Origin: Citreicella sp. C3M06
GTDB lineage: Bacteria > Pseudomonadota > Alphaproteobacteria > Rhodobacterales > Rhodobacteraceae
Direction: 5' to 3'
Length of the DNA stretch: 64,000 bases
NCBI RefSeq assembly: GCF_018860705.1
Contig: NZ_JAHKQA010000004.1
Coordinates: 1-64,000, forward strand
The notes under the pieces were generated by a model that worked only from the letters and a program-made list of their open reading frames with translations, ran no database searches and was not told the origin of the DNA. This document shows positions 1-12,069 of this stretch, piece by piece (position 1 is the first letter of the stretch; every line of letters begins with the position of its first letter). Position numbers and translations under genes: made by a program.

Positions 1-284
1 GATATGTGCAACAACGTCCATGAGCCTTGAAGATGCCGCCGAAAAGCTGGAGTCTTGGCCCCTCTCGGCAGATTGCTTCGCAATCGCCTGCCGGGCAGTG
101 GTAGAGACGACAACGAAGAAAGACCGCACGGGGCCATCGGGAACAAGGTCCCGGCAGACCTGATCAAATCAGCTCACGACACCAGTCCGTGAGCCTGATG
201 CAAGCGCGGACACTCTAAGGACGGGCCGAGGGCGCGTCGGGTAGCTCATCAAGGTTGAACAGAGCGAATTAAAGAACGCGGACT
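1..284. other. Left edge without a recognisable gene
   Basis: I see no convincing coding frame here. The one structure is a short inverted repeat, GCTCACG at 172-178 and CGTGAGC at 188-194 with a 9-base gap. It could be a weak hairpin or chance. The stretch lies downstream of the broken small gene at 285-731 and may be part of the same decaying region. Confidence 0.4.
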
Positions 285-731
285 CTATGGGGAGCAGGTG
301 ACAAAAATCCGCAATCTTTGGGACGTAGTCGCTTCCAACTCGGTGACAAGCGTAGCGGTATGCTCAGAATATTCGTCAGATAACTGCTCAAGGGCGATCG
401 AAATCGCGGTGTTTTGAAGCTTTACGGCTTCGGCAACCTGATCTGCTACATCGTCGATCAAGGTGCGACCTTCGTTCATAATCTCCGCGATTTCGCCGGC
501 ATTTGCTTCAATCTCTGCAAGCGTCATCGAGACATCGGCGTCTTCCCGAGTTCCATTTCTAAAGAGAAAACACAATGCGAGCAGCAACATAACCGTTGCG
601 AACCCTGTGAGAGAAATAACGAGAAGTGCTGGTCACGTTGGCGCATCTTTTGAAATTTCAATGCTATAATTGCTTGCTATGGCTCCCATTCCGAAAGCAG
701 CAAAAGACAGTACAGCAACGGGAACCGCCAT
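285..731 (-). pseudogene. Small membrane-anchored coiled-coil protein, interrupted by an in-frame stop
   Basis: Reading leftwards from an ATG at 731, 32 codons run to a TGA at 633-635. The same frame then continues without another stop to 285. The second part starts with a hydrophobic run (roughly LLVISLTGFATVMLLLALCF) and is followed by about 85 mostly hydrophilic, helix-prone residues rich in Glu, Ala and Asp. That pattern looks like one membrane anchor plus a coiled coil, as in fragments of chemoreceptor-like proteins, but I do not recognise the family. If translated from the internal ATG at 590 the product is 101 aa and loses half of its membrane segment. Base composition is lower in GC than the neighbours. 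A short real gene starting at 590 remains possible. Confidence 0.4.
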
Positions 732-842
732 TGAATTGCGCACGCTCTCGCGTCGGGTACCCACCGCCTCGCAAAAGCGTTCGCATCATCTCCACTTGAC
801 GTAGAGATAGCCAGTGCTCTTGCGAGGCTCCCTACATTTGTG

Positions 843-4175
<3,333 letters not shown>

Positions 4176-4266
4176 CGTTCGACCTCTGGCTTTGGGTGTT
4201 CTGGCGCGTATGCGACGGGCATGGGGAAGCAGCGGGGGAGACGCTGCAACCCGCAAATTGTCGTGC

Positions 4267-4294
4267 GTTATAGAGAAGCGCCGGGGCCACGCAA
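4267..4294 (-). promoter_or_regulatory. Candidate promoter of carB
   Basis: On the minus strand the sequence reads TTGCGT, 16 bases, TATAAC. Transcription would start near 4260, giving a leader of about 85 bases before the carB ATG. The -10 element matches five of six consensus bases and the -35 matches three. The upstream cfa-like gene lies on the same strand, so read-through is also possible. This is a prediction from sequence only. Confidence 0.45.
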
Positions 4295-4416
4295 CCCTAA
4301 TCCGCCGCCGATTGCTACCGCTCGCAGGGCCGGGAAACCTCTTGCGAAAGATCCTGATGGGCGCCGCGCCGGGCGCGCAGAATTCACCGGCGAAAATTCT
4401 TCGGTGGGGGCGGGGC

Positions 4417-5649
4417 TTACTGGGCGGCGTGGCCCAGCCGTGCGGGCGCATCATCGTGGTAGAGATAATCGCGGGTCGTCGGTACGGCATATTGCCGGTG
4501 CGACAGTTGCAGGTGGAACACCCCCTGAAACATCTCTTCAAAACTGGCTTCGCAGGCCACGAGGTAAAACCGCCACATCCGCACGAAGGTCTCGTCATAC
4601 ATCGCGCGCACCTGCGGCAGCGCGGCTTCGAAGCGTTGCCGCCAGTGATGCAGCGTCGGGCCGTAATGGCCGCGCAGCACCTCGACATCTGCCGCCCAAA
4701 GGCCGCTTTTCTCGATCGAGGCCGAGACCTCGGACAGCGACGGCACATAGCCGCCGGGAAAGATGTACTTATCGAGCCATTTCGACGTTGGCCGCGGCTC
4801 CGAGACATGGCCGATGGTGTGGATCAGCGCGATCCCGTCGGGGGCCAGAATATCGTGCAGCTTGGCGAAATACACATCCAGCTGCGGGTAGCCGACATGT
4901 TCGAGCATCCCGACCGAGACGATCCGGTCATAGGTCCGTTCGACCTTGCGGTAATCGCGCAGCACGAAGTTCACCGAGTCCTCCAGCCCTGCCGCCTTGG
5001 CCCGCGCCCGCGCCGTGGCAAGCTGGTTCTCGGACAGGGTCACGCCGGTTACCTTCGCCCCGTAATCGCGCGCCAGCGTCAGTGCCATGCCGCCCCAGCC
5101 GCAGCCGATATCCAGCACCGACATGCCGGGCGTGATCCGCAGCTTGCGGGCGATGTGCTGCTTTTTCGCCGCCTGCGCCTGTTCCAGCGTCATCTCCGGG
5201 TGGGCCCAGTAGGCGCAGGAATACTGCATGTCGGCGTCAAGGAAGAGCCGGTAGAGGTCATCGGAAATGTCGTAATGGTGATGCACGTTGCGCTGGCTTC
5301 GCTTCGGAGAGTTGCGCTGTTCGATACTGCGCGTCCAGCTGCGCAGCGCCTGCACCGCATCGAACCATCCGGGCATGTCGCCCTGTTGCTGATTGCGGAT
5401 CAGCAGCGCCAGAAAATCATAGAGCGCCTCGGGCGCCACCACCAGCCGCCCGTCCATGTAGCCCTCTCCCAGCGCCATCACCGGCCGCTTTGCGAGATCT
5501 TTCACGATGCTGTCGTCCGCCAGCCGGACTTCGGCTTCAAGCGAGCCTCCCGGCCCATAGCTGCGCAGCTCGCCATCCGGCCATGTTACCCTGATCCGAC
5601 CGACCACGATCAGCTTTCTCAACATCTTGTCGAGCACGGTCTTCCACAT
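4417..5649 (-). CDS. cfa: Cyclopropane-fatty-acyl-phospholipid synthase (class I SAM methyltransferase)
   Basis: The 410-aa protein transfers a methylene group from S-adenosylmethionine to the double bond of unsaturated membrane phospholipids. The SAM-binding motif [16 protein letters not shown] is clear, followed by GVTLSENQ. The C-terminal half carries the conserved CFA-synthase segments around [12 protein letters not shown] and [12 protein letters not shown]. The N-terminal region (residues 1-100) matches the lipid-binding domain of the family. A start at 5664, five codons upstream, is possible. I chose 5649 because GGGGGTG lies about 8 bases before it. It is transcribed away from aspS and towards carB. 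Confidence 0.9.
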   Translation of the reverse strand: MWKTVLDKMLRKLIVVGRIRVTWPDGELRSYGPGGSLEAEVRLADDSIVKDLAKRPVMALGEGYMDGRLVVAPEALYDFLALLIRNQQQGDMPGWFDAVQALRSWTRSIEQRNSPKRSQRNVHHHYDISDDLYRLFLDADMQYSCAYWAHPEMTLEQAQAAKKQHIARKLRITPGMSVLDIGCGWGGMALTLARDYGAKVTGVTLSENQLATARARAKAAGLEDSVNFVLRDYRKVERTYDRIVSVGMLEHVGYPQLDVYFAKLHDILAPDGIALIHTIGHVSEPRPTSKWLDKYIFPGGYVPSLSEVSASIEKSGLWAADVEVLRGHYGPTLHHWRQRFEAALPQVRAMYDETFVRMWRFYLVACEASFEEMFQGVFHLQLSHRQYAVPTTRDYLYHDDAPARLGHAAQ

Positions 5650-5764
5650 CTCGAGCACCCCCATGCGTAGGATTTGCAAGGAACACCCCGGCGTGATGCC
5701 ACGCGCAGGGCATCCCCAAACGTTAAAACGCTTGGTCTTTTCGGCAAGTTCCGACGCGCATCCC

Positions 5765-5793
5765 TTGACTTCCGGGGCGGCACAAGGTGTATC
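5765..5793 (+). promoter_or_regulatory. Candidate promoter of aspS
   Basis: TTGACT at 5765-5770 is followed, 17 bases later, by TGTATC at 5788-5793. A strong -35 with a weak -10 is common in Rhodobacterales housekeeping promoters. Transcription would begin near 5800, about 33 bases ahead of the aspS ATG. Prediction only. Confidence 0.4.
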
Positions 5794-5832
5794 GGCGCCT
5801 GACTTTCCGGCAGTTTCCAAGGGGCATCCGAT

Positions 5833-7614
5833 ATGCACGCCTACCGCACGCACAGCTGTGCCGCGCTCAGCAAGGACAACGTGGGCGAAACCGTCCGCCT
5901 GTCGGGCTGGGTCAACCGCGTCCGCGACCACGGCGGCATTCTCTTCATCGACCTGCGCGACCATTATGGCATCACGCAGGTGCTTTGCGATCCCGACAGC
6001 CCGGCCTTTGCCGATGTCGAGAAGGTGCGCAGCGAATGGTGCATCCGCATCGACGGCGAGGTCAAGGCCCGCGCCCCCGAGCTGGTGAACCCCAAGATCC
6101 CCACCGGCGAAGTCGAAGTCTTCGTGCGCGGGATTGAGGTGCTGGGCCAGTCGGCCGAGCTGCCGCTGATGGTCTTCGGCGATCAGGAATACCCCGAGGA
6201 AACCCGCCTGCGCTATCGCTACCTCGACCTGCGCCGCGAGGCGATGCAGCGCAACATGACGCTGCGCTCGGATGTGGTGCGTTCGATCCGCCAGCGCATG
6301 TGGGACAAGGCGTTCCGCGAATACCAGACCCCGATCATCACCGCATCCAGCCCCGAAGGCGCGCGCGACTTCCTCGTGCCGAGCCGTCTGCATCCGGGCA
6401 AGTTCTACGCCCTGCCGCAGGCGCCGCAGCAGTTCAAGCAGCTGATCATGATGTCGGGCTACGACAAGTATTTCCAGATCGCGCCCTGTTTCCGCGATGA
6501 AGACCCCCGCGCCGACCGCTCGCCCACCGATTTCTACCAGCTTGACCTTGAGATGAGCTTTGTCACCCAGCAGGACGTGTTCGACACGGTCTCGCCGGTG
6601 ATCGCAGGCGTGTTCGAGGAATTCGGCGAGGGCGCCAAGGTCGACGCGCCCGAAACATGGCCGCAGATTCCCTACAAGGAAGCGGCGCTGAAATACGGCA
6701 CCGACAAGCCCGACCTGCGCAACCCGATCGAAATGCAGGACGTGTCCGAGCATTTCCGCGGCTCCGGCTTTGCGATCTTCGCCAAGCTGCTGGAACAGGA
6801 CGGCACGGAAATTCGCGCCATTCCTGCCCCCACTGGCGGCTCGCGCAAGTTCTGCGACCGGATGAACGCCTTTGCCCAGAAAGAGGGTCTGCCCGGCATG
6901 GGCTATATCTTCTGGCGCGATCAGGGGCAGGGCATGGAAGCCGCTGGCCCGCTGGCCAAGAACATCGGCCCCGAGCGCACCGAAGCCATTCGCGCGCAGC
7001 TGGGCCTTGGCGTCGGCGATGCGGCATTCTTCCTTGGCGGCAAGCCGCAGGCATTCCAGCGCGTTGCCGGCAAGGCGCGCGATGTCATCGGCGAAGATCT
7101 GGGCCTGACCGACAAGAACCGCTTTGCCTTTGCATGGATCGTGGATTTCCCGATCTACGAAAAGGACGAGGAAACCGGCAAGATCGACTTCGAGCACAAC
7201 CCGTTCTCGATGCCGCAAGGCGGGATGGAGGCGCTGCAGGGCGATCCGCTCGCGGTCAAGGGCTACCAGTACGATCTGGCCTGCAACGGCTATGAACTGG
7301 TGTCCGGCGCGATCCGCAACCACAAGCCTGACCTGATGCTCAAGGCGTTCGAAATCGCCGGTTACGGCGAAGACGAGGTCAAGAAGCGCTTTCAGGGCCT
7401 GTACAACGCATTCCAGTACGGCGCCCCGCCGCACGGGGGCTGCGCCGCCGGGATCGACCGCATCGTCATGCTGCTGGCCGGTACGTCCAACATCCGCGAG
7501 GTCATCATGTTCCCGATGAACCAGCGCGCCGAAGACCTGATGATGGCCGCGCCCTCCGAAGCTTCCTCGGATCAGCTGATGGAATTGTCGCTGCGGCTGA
7601 TCCCGCAGGAATAA
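5833..7614 (+). CDS. aspS: Aspartyl-tRNA synthetase, bacterial type with GAD domain
   Basis: The 593-aa class II synthetase charges tRNA-Asp. An N-terminal OB-fold anticodon-binding domain (about residues 1-105) precedes the catalytic domain. Motif 2 is visible around [19 protein letters not shown], a GAD insertion occupies roughly 290-410, and motif 3 is [19 protein letters not shown]. In the anticodon domain the sequence reads RVRDHGG with His33. Discriminating enzymes usually have Leu here, and His marks non-discriminating AspRS that also charges tRNA-Asn for later amidation by GatCAB. That reading is an inference; the enzyme assignment is not in doubt. A terminator hairpin follows at 7637. 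Confidence 0.97.
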   Translation: MHAYRTHSCAALSKDNVGETVRLSGWVNRVRDHGGILFIDLRDHYGITQVLCDPDSPAFADVEKVRSEWCIRIDGEVKARAPELVNPKIPTGEVEVFVRGIEVLGQSAELPLMVFGDQEYPEETRLRYRYLDLRREAMQRNMTLRSDVVRSIRQRMWDKAFREYQTPIITASSPEGARDFLVPSRLHPGKFYALPQAPQQFKQLIMMSGYDKYFQIAPCFRDEDPRADRSPTDFYQLDLEMSFVTQQDVFDTVSPVIAGVFEEFGEGAKVDAPETWPQIPYKEAALKYGTDKPDLRNPIEMQDVSEHFRGSGFAIFAKLLEQDGTEIRAIPAPTGGSRKFCDRMNAFAQKEGLPGMGYIFWRDQGQGMEAAGPLAKNIGPERTEAIRAQLGLGVGDAAFFLGGKPQAFQRVAGKARDVIGEDLGLTDKNRFAFAWIVDFPIYEKDEETGKIDFEHNPFSMPQGGMEALQGDPLAVKGYQYDLACNGYELVSGAIRNHKPDLMLKAFEIAGYGEDEVKKRFQGLYNAFQYGAPPHGGCAAGIDRIVMLLAGTSNIREVIMFPMNQRAEDLMMAAPSEASSDQLMELSLRLIPQE

Positions 7615-7636
7615 TTCCACCACATGGTATGACAGC

Positions 7637-7667
7637 GGCGCGCCCCTCGGGGCGCGCCGTTTGCGTT
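7637..7667 (+). terminator. Intrinsic terminator after aspS
   Basis: A nearly perfect hairpin of GGCGCGCCCC and GGGGCGCGCC with a tiny loop spans 7637-7658 and is followed by GTTTGCGTT. It separates aspS from the convergent patB. The minus strand has no U-run next to the stem, so it mainly serves aspS. Confidence 0.75.
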
Positions 7668-8841
7668 ACTGAAGGTCTGCAAAGGCGGCCTGAAGCCGTT
7701 CGCCTGCCTCGATCACCCGCGCGCGCGGGGTCGCGATGTTGAAGCGCAGCCATGTCTCGCCGCCCTTGCCGAAGGGCGCGCCGTGGTTGGGGGCAATCCG
7801 CGCCTCTTGCTGAACGCGGCGGGCGATCTCGGCGTCGTCCATGCCAAGCGCGCCAAAATCCACCCAGGACAGGTAGGTCGCTTCCAGCGGCATCGTCGTC
7901 AGCCCCGGAATCGCACTCACCGCCGCGTCGAAAAGCTTGCGGTTGCTATCCAGATACAGGTTCAGGGCATCCACCCACTCGGCGCCCTCGGGCGAATAGG
8001 CCGCCGTCGCCATGATCAGGCCAAAGCTGTTGGGCGACAGGCCAAGCCCTGCCATCTTTGCCGCGAACTGCGTGCGCAGCTTTTCATCCGGGATGATGAC
8101 GTTGCCGGTATGCGATCCGGCGATGTTGAAGGTCTTGGTGGTCGCAGTCATCATGACCAGCCGGTCTTTGATGTCGTCGATCAGCGCCATCGGCGTGTGG
8201 CTGTGGCCGGGCATGATCAGGTCGTGGTGAATCTCGTCCGAGACCAGCACCAGATCGTGCTTGCGGGCAAATTCCGCCACCTGCTCCAGCTCGGCGCGGG
8301 TCCAGACGCGCCCGCCCGGATTGTGCGGCGAGCACAGCACCAGCAGCTTTTCGCTGCCGGTCATCAGCGCGTCATAGGCGCTGAAATCCATCTCGTAACG
8401 GCCATCGACCTGCGCCAGCGGCAGCTCTCGTACCTCGCGGCCCGCGGCTTTGATGATGCGGTGAAAGGCGTGGTAGACCGGCGTGAACAGCACCACCGCG
8501 TCGCCCGGCTGGGTCCATGTCTCGACGCAGAGGCCGGTGCCGTTGACCAGCCCGTGGGTGGTAAAGATCCAGTCAGGCGACACCTCCCAGCCGTGGCGAT
8601 GCGACATCCACCACTGAATCGCGTTCAGATAGGCCGAATCGTCGCCGAAATAGCCGTAGAGGCCGTGATCGAGCATGCCCCGAAGCGCCGCCTGCACACA
8701 ATCTGGCGGGCGGAAATCCATATCCGCCACCCACATGGCAAGGCCGTCATCGGGCGACACGCCATACAGGCTTTCCATCTTGTCCCACTTGGCACTATGC
8801 GTGCCCTTGCGGTCGATCACTTCATCGAAGCGGCTGGTCAT
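7666..8841 (-). CDS. patB: PatB/MalY-type cystathionine beta-lyase (C-S lyase)
   Basis: This 391-aa fold-type I PLP enzyme cleaves C-S bonds such as those in cystathionine, giving homocysteine (or a thiol), pyruvate and ammonia. Family features include WVADMDF near residue 40, CSPHNPGGRVW, the cofactor-contacting VSDEIHHDL segment, and the presumed PLP lysine in TATTKTFNIAG. Length and motif order fit the PatB/MalY subfamily rather than MetC. MalY-type enzymes can also act as regulators, which the sequence cannot decide. It is transcribed divergently from the deformylase cluster and convergently with aspS. Confidence 0.88.
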   Translation of the reverse strand: MTSRFDEVIDRKGTHSAKWDKMESLYGVSPDDGLAMWVADMDFRPPDCVQAALRGMLDHGLYGYFGDDSAYLNAIQWWMSHRHGWEVSPDWIFTTHGLVNGTGLCVETWTQPGDAVVLFTPVYHAFHRIIKAAGREVRELPLAQVDGRYEMDFSAYDALMTGSEKLLVLCSPHNPGGRVWTRAELEQVAEFARKHDLVLVSDEIHHDLIMPGHSHTPMALIDDIKDRLVMMTATTKTFNIAGSHTGNVIIPDEKLRTQFAAKMAGLGLSPNSFGLIMATAAYSPEGAEWVDALNLYLDSNRKLFDAAVSAIPGLTTMPLEATYLSWVDFGALGMDDAEIARRVQQEARIAPNHGAPFGKGGETWLRFNIATPRARVIEAGERLQAAFADLQ

Positions 8842-8970
8842 CGGGGGGAGATCCTTTGAGTTGTTCGCGTGCGAACGGTACCCCCTGCCGTGCCGAGCGC
8901 AAGCCCCGGCGCTTGCGAAAACGGGCGCTTTTTCCTAGATCAGAAGCATGAAAGCGCCTAGAGGAGCCGC

Positions 8971-9492
8971 ATGAAACGCAACATCCTCATCCACCCCGAC
9001 CCGCGGCTGAAAAAGCTGTGCGAACCTGTGCCCGATCTGTCGGACGATCTGCGCGTTCTGGCCGATGACATGCTGGAAACCATGTATGACGCGCCCGGTA
9101 TCGGGCTGGCGGCGCCGCAGATCGGCATCCTGTCGCGGCTGATCGTGCTGGATTGCGCCAAATCCGACAACGGCGAAGAGGCGCGGCCCCTCGTCATGTT
9201 CAACCCGCGCGTGCTGGCAAGCTCGGACGAGCGCAATGTCTACGAAGAGGGCTGCCTGTCGATCCCCGACCAATACGCCGATGTCGAGCGGCCGAAGCTG
9301 GTCGATGTCGAATGGATGGACGCGAACGGCAATGTACAGCGCGAGGAATTCGACGGGCTTTGGGCCACCTGCGTGCAGCACGAGATCGACCACCTCGATG
9401 GCAAGCTGTTCATCGACTACCTCAAGCCGCTGAAGCGACAGCTGATCACCCGCAAGATGGTCAAGTTCAAGCGCGATCGGGCGCGGGGATGA
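8971..9492 (+). CDS. def: Peptide deformylase 1 (canonical)
   Basis: The 173-aa metalloenzyme removes the formyl group from the N-terminal methionine of nascent proteins. All three family motifs are intact: GIGLAAPQIG, EEGCLSIP with the metal-binding Cys, and the HEIDH motif in QHEIDHLDG with two metal-binding His and the catalytic Glu. A GAGGAG element lies just before the ATG. It is first in a three-gene cluster with 4-base overlaps, so the three copies are probably translationally coupled. fmt, often linked to def, is not adjacent. Confidence 0.95.
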   Translation: MKRNILIHPDPRLKKLCEPVPDLSDDLRVLADDMLETMYDAPGIGLAAPQIGILSRLIVLDCAKSDNGEEARPLVMFNPRVLASSDERNVYEEGCLSIPDQYADVERPKLVDVEWMDANGNVQREEFDGLWATCVQHEIDHLDGKLFIDYLKPLKRQLITRKMVKFKRDRARG

Positions 9493-9983
9493 GCGTGCGT
9501 CCGGTTCTGCTCTGGCCCGATCCGCGGCTGACGCAGCCCTGCGCCGCCGCCGATCCGGCGACGATCAAGGCGCTGGTGGGCGATCTGTTCGAAACCATGT
9601 ACGACGCGCCGGGGCGGGGGCTGGCCGCGCCGCAGATCGGTGTGCTGCAACGGGTCTTCGTGATGGATGCGGGCTGGAAAGACGGTGAGATGACCCCCAT
9701 CGCCTGCATCGACCCCGAGATCACCGAGGTTTCGAAGGAAACCGCGACGGGCCCAGAGGGCTGCCTGTCGATCCCCGGCGTGACGGCGCAGGTGCGCCGC
9801 TCGGTCTGGGTGCAGATGCGCTTTACCGACCTTGCAGGCGTGCGGCAAGAGCGCCGCTTTGAGGGGGCCGAGGCCATCGTGGCGCAGCACGAATACGACC
9901 ATCTCGACGGGCTGGTGCATTTCGACCGGCTTTCGCCCGAAGACGCCAAGGCGCTGCAATGCAGCTATGAGGCGGCGCAATGA
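9489..9983 (+). CDS. Peptide deformylase 2, active-site motifs intact
   Basis: This 164-aa second copy starts at an ATG overlapping the previous stop (ATGA). It keeps GRGLAAPQIG, EGCLSIPG and QHEYDHLDG, so the metal ligands (Cys, His, His) and the catalytic Glu are present and the enzyme is likely active. It is clearly diverged from copy 1 and lacks the basic C-terminal tail. Its stop overlaps the start of copy 3 in the same ATGA arrangement. Whether it serves a subset of substrates or is redundant cannot be read from sequence. Confidence 0.9.
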   Translation: MSVRPVLLWPDPRLTQPCAAADPATIKALVGDLFETMYDAPGRGLAAPQIGVLQRVFVMDAGWKDGEMTPIACIDPEITEVSKETATGPEGCLSIPGVTAQVRRSVWVQMRFTDLAGVRQERRFEGAEAIVAQHEYDHLDGLVHFDRLSPEDAKALQCSYEAAQ

Positions 9984-10474
9984 CCGCGCGCCCCTGCATC
10001 CCATGGCCTGACAAGCGGCTGCGCACGCCCGCGGCCCCGGTCGAGGCGATCACCGACGAGATCCGCGCCATCTGGCGCGACATGATCGACACGATGGAAG
10101 CGATGCCCGGCGTTGGCCTGGGCGCCCCGCAGATCGGCGTGATGCTGCGACTGGCGGTGGTCGATGCCTCCGAAGAGCGTGGCCAGCCGGTGCGCATGGC
10201 CAACCCCGAGGTTCTGCACGCAAGCGTCAAGCTGCGCAGCCATGACGAGGCCAGCCCGAACCTTCCCGGCGTCTGGGCCGCGATCGAGCGGCCGCGCGCG
10301 GTGACGGTGCGGTTTCTGAACGAGACGGGCGAGATCGAAGAGCGGGATTTCATCGGCCTCTGGGCGACCAGCGTCCAGCACCAGATCGACCATCTGAATG
10401 GCAAGATGTTCTTTGACCATCTGTCGAAGACAAAGCGCGACATTCTGATCCGCCGGGCGAAAAAGCAGCGCTGA
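9980..10474 (+). CDS. Peptide deformylase-like protein 3, two catalytic residues replaced
   Basis: This 164-aa third copy has the deformylase fold signatures GVGLGAPQIG and QHQIDHLNG. In motif 2 the expected EGCLS is EASPN, so the metal-binding Cys is Ser92. In motif 3 HExDH is HQIDH, so the catalytic Glu is Gln135. Both replacements are conservative and each needs one base change. The frame is fully open, codon use matches the neighbours, and the start overlaps copy 2, so it looks maintained rather than decaying. I infer a catalytically silent paralogue with a binding or regulatory role. A 13-bp hairpin follows its stop. Confidence 0.85.
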   Translation: MTARPCIPWPDKRLRTPAAPVEAITDEIRAIWRDMIDTMEAMPGVGLGAPQIGVMLRLAVVDASEERGQPVRMANPEVLHASVKLRSHDEASPNLPGVWAAIERPRAVTVRFLNETGEIEERDFIGLWATSVQHQIDHLNGKMFFDHLSKTKRDILIRRAKKQR

Positions 10475-10477
10475 AAC

Positions 10478-10509
10478 GGTCTGGATCTTTGTTCTGAAAG
10501 ATCCAGACC
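10478..10509. terminator. Hairpin between convergent genes
   Basis: A perfect 13-bp stem, GGTCTGGATCTTT against AAAGATCCAGACC with a 6-base loop, sits 3 bases after the stop of the third deformylase and 10 bases before the end of the convergent transglycosylase gene. There is no U-run on either side. It may act as a bidirectional terminator or an RNA-stabilising 3' end. Confidence 0.65.
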
Positions 10510-10519
10510 CGGCCCCCGG

Positions 10520-11764
10520 TCAGCCGCGGCGCAGCCTTTCCAGCAGCGCGCGCGACGGCTGTCCGGTCACGGCAAGCCCTTCGCGCGCCTGATAGGCCGA
10601 CACCGCCGCCTCGGTCTTGCTGCCAAACACCCCGTCCGGCGTTCCCAGATCGAAGCCGCGCCGCGACAGCAGGGTTTGCAATTCGACCCGGTCATCCTTG
10701 GTAAAGCCGTATTGGTCCGGCGGGAAAGTGCCGCGCAGCGGGCCGGCCCCGGCGATTCGATCCGACAGATGGCCCACACCCAGCCCATATTTCTCGGCAT
10801 TGTTGTAGCGCAAGATCGCCCCAAAGTTGCGAAACACCAGAAAGGCCGGTCCACCGATGCCAGCGGGCGCAAGGATCGACCCGCTGAGCGACGGCAGGCG
10901 CCCGCCCGAGGCCGCTGTCACGCCCATCGTGCCCCAGTCTGACCGTGTCGTGCCACGCCCGGTCTGCGCCGCCGAAAATCCGGCGGGCAGGCGCACCTCA
11001 AGGCCCCACGGCTCGCCCATCCGCCAGCCGCTTTTCGACAGGTAATGCGCCGTCGAGGCCAGCCCGTCGGTTGGATCGTCCGACCAGATGTCGCGGTGCC
11101 CGTCGCCGCGGAAATCCACCGCATAGGCCTGAAACGTGGTCGGGATGAACTGGGTGTGGCCCATCGCCCCGGCCCAGCTGCCGGTCAGGCGCGATGCGGG
11201 CACGTCGCCGCGCTGGATGATCCCCAATGCCGCGATCAGCTGCTTTTCAAAGAACGCGCCGCGCCGCCCGTCAAAGGCCAGCGTCGAGGTCGAGGACACC
11301 ACCGGGATATCCCCCCGCCGGGCGCCGTAATTGCTTTCCATGCCCCAGATCGCCGTGACCACCTGCGCGGGCACGCCATAGCGCATCTCGATCTCGCGCA
11401 GCAGCGCGCCATGGCGCGACAGCATCGCGCGCCCGGTCGCGACCTTGGTCTCCGACGCTGCGATGGCGAAGTAATCCTCAAGCGAGCGGGTGAATTCGGT
11501 CTGGCTGCGGTCGCGGGTGACGACGCCGGGCAGGTAGCCCGCGCCGCGGAACGCCGCATCCAGCGTCGCGCCCGAGATCCCCTCTGCCATGGCGCGGCTA
11601 CGGAAATTCGCCACCCATGCGTTCCAGCCGGGGTTGGGTTGCGGCAGCAGGTCGGGGTCGATCGTGCCGCCGCCCATGGGCGCGATGTTTGCGCCGCCTC
11701 CGCATCCTGCCAGCAGCGCCATTGCGCCGCCGCTGAGTAGTGCCATTCGTCTCGTGACCTGCAT
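10520..11764 (-). CDS. MltB-type lytic murein transglycosylase, lipoprotein, with peptidoglycan-binding domain
   Basis: The 414-aa protein cleaves the glycan strands of peptidoglycan to 1,6-anhydro ends. The N-terminus has a lipoprotein signal with LLAGC (Cys21 lipidated), so it should sit in the periplasm on a membrane. The SLT_2 (MltB) domain spans roughly residues 40-330, with the catalytic Glu in WGMESNYG. Residues about 345-414 form a PG_binding_1 domain (VELQTLLSRRGFDLG). The length matches the Rhodobacterales MltB-like family. It ends opposite the deformylase cluster, with a shared hairpin between. Confidence 0.92.
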   Translation of the reverse strand: MQVTRRMALLSGGAMALLAGCGGGANIAPMGGGTIDPDLLPQPNPGWNAWVANFRSRAMAEGISGATLDAAFRGAGYLPGVVTRDRSQTEFTRSLEDYFAIAASETKVATGRAMLSRHGALLREIEMRYGVPAQVVTAIWGMESNYGARRGDIPVVSSTSTLAFDGRRGAFFEKQLIAALGIIQRGDVPASRLTGSWAGAMGHTQFIPTTFQAYAVDFRGDGHRDIWSDDPTDGLASTAHYLSKSGWRMGEPWGLEVRLPAGFSAAQTGRGTTRSDWGTMGVTAASGGRLPSLSGSILAPAGIGGPAFLVFRNFGAILRYNNAEKYGLGVGHLSDRIAGAGPLRGTFPPDQYGFTKDDRVELQTLLSRRGFDLGTPDGVFGSKTEAAVSAYQAREGLAVTGQPSRALLERLRRG

Positions 11765-12069
11765 TCTGCCTCGTCCCCTCGTTTCGTGGGTGGTTCTTGG
11801 CGGGCACTGTGCCTTGGCGCCAAGGTCGCGGCAAGCCGGGCGGGCGGGTTTTCGCCCAGCCCTTCACCCAGCCCATCGCCCAACCCACCGACCAGCCTGC
11901 TGCGCGGCACGCACGCCCGAACCGCAACGGCACCCGGATGCCATTCGGCCCGGCGTTTGCATGGTTTGGGCGCAGGACATGACGACCGGGCGCTTGGGGC
12001 ACCGCATCCTCTCCACATCTCTGTGCAACCCTGCTAAGCCTGCCCGGAGCGCATCAGGAGGGCCCGAAC
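11765..12069. promoter_or_regulatory. Divergent intergenic region with a 14-bp palindrome and C-rich imperfect repeats
   Basis: This 305-base gap separates the divergent transglycosylase and gpmI genes and must hold both promoters, which I cannot place with confidence. A perfect palindrome CCTTGGCGCCAAGG lies at 11812-11825, about 48 bases before the transglycosylase ATG. At about 11851-11895 an imperfect CCCAGCCC-type unit of 10-12 bases repeats three to four times. No open frame here looks like a gene. Confidence 0.4.

Noticed and set aside
4176-4808. N-terminal extension of carB by 211 residues
   Set aside because: The extension is Arg- and Pro-rich, has no similarity to CarB and runs over the cfa gene. 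The family start and a ribosome site lie at 4175.
5665-7623. Long upstream extension of the cfa frame
   Set aside because: It is antisense to aspS and has no family features.
9980-10474. Calling the third deformylase a pseudogene
   Set aside because: The frame is complete, coupled to its neighbour, and the changes are conservative. It is kept as a coding gene with a likely non-catalytic role.
11851-11895. C-rich repeats as a CRISPR array or iterons
   Set aside because: Units are short and imperfect with no unique spacers, and no replication or cas gene is near.
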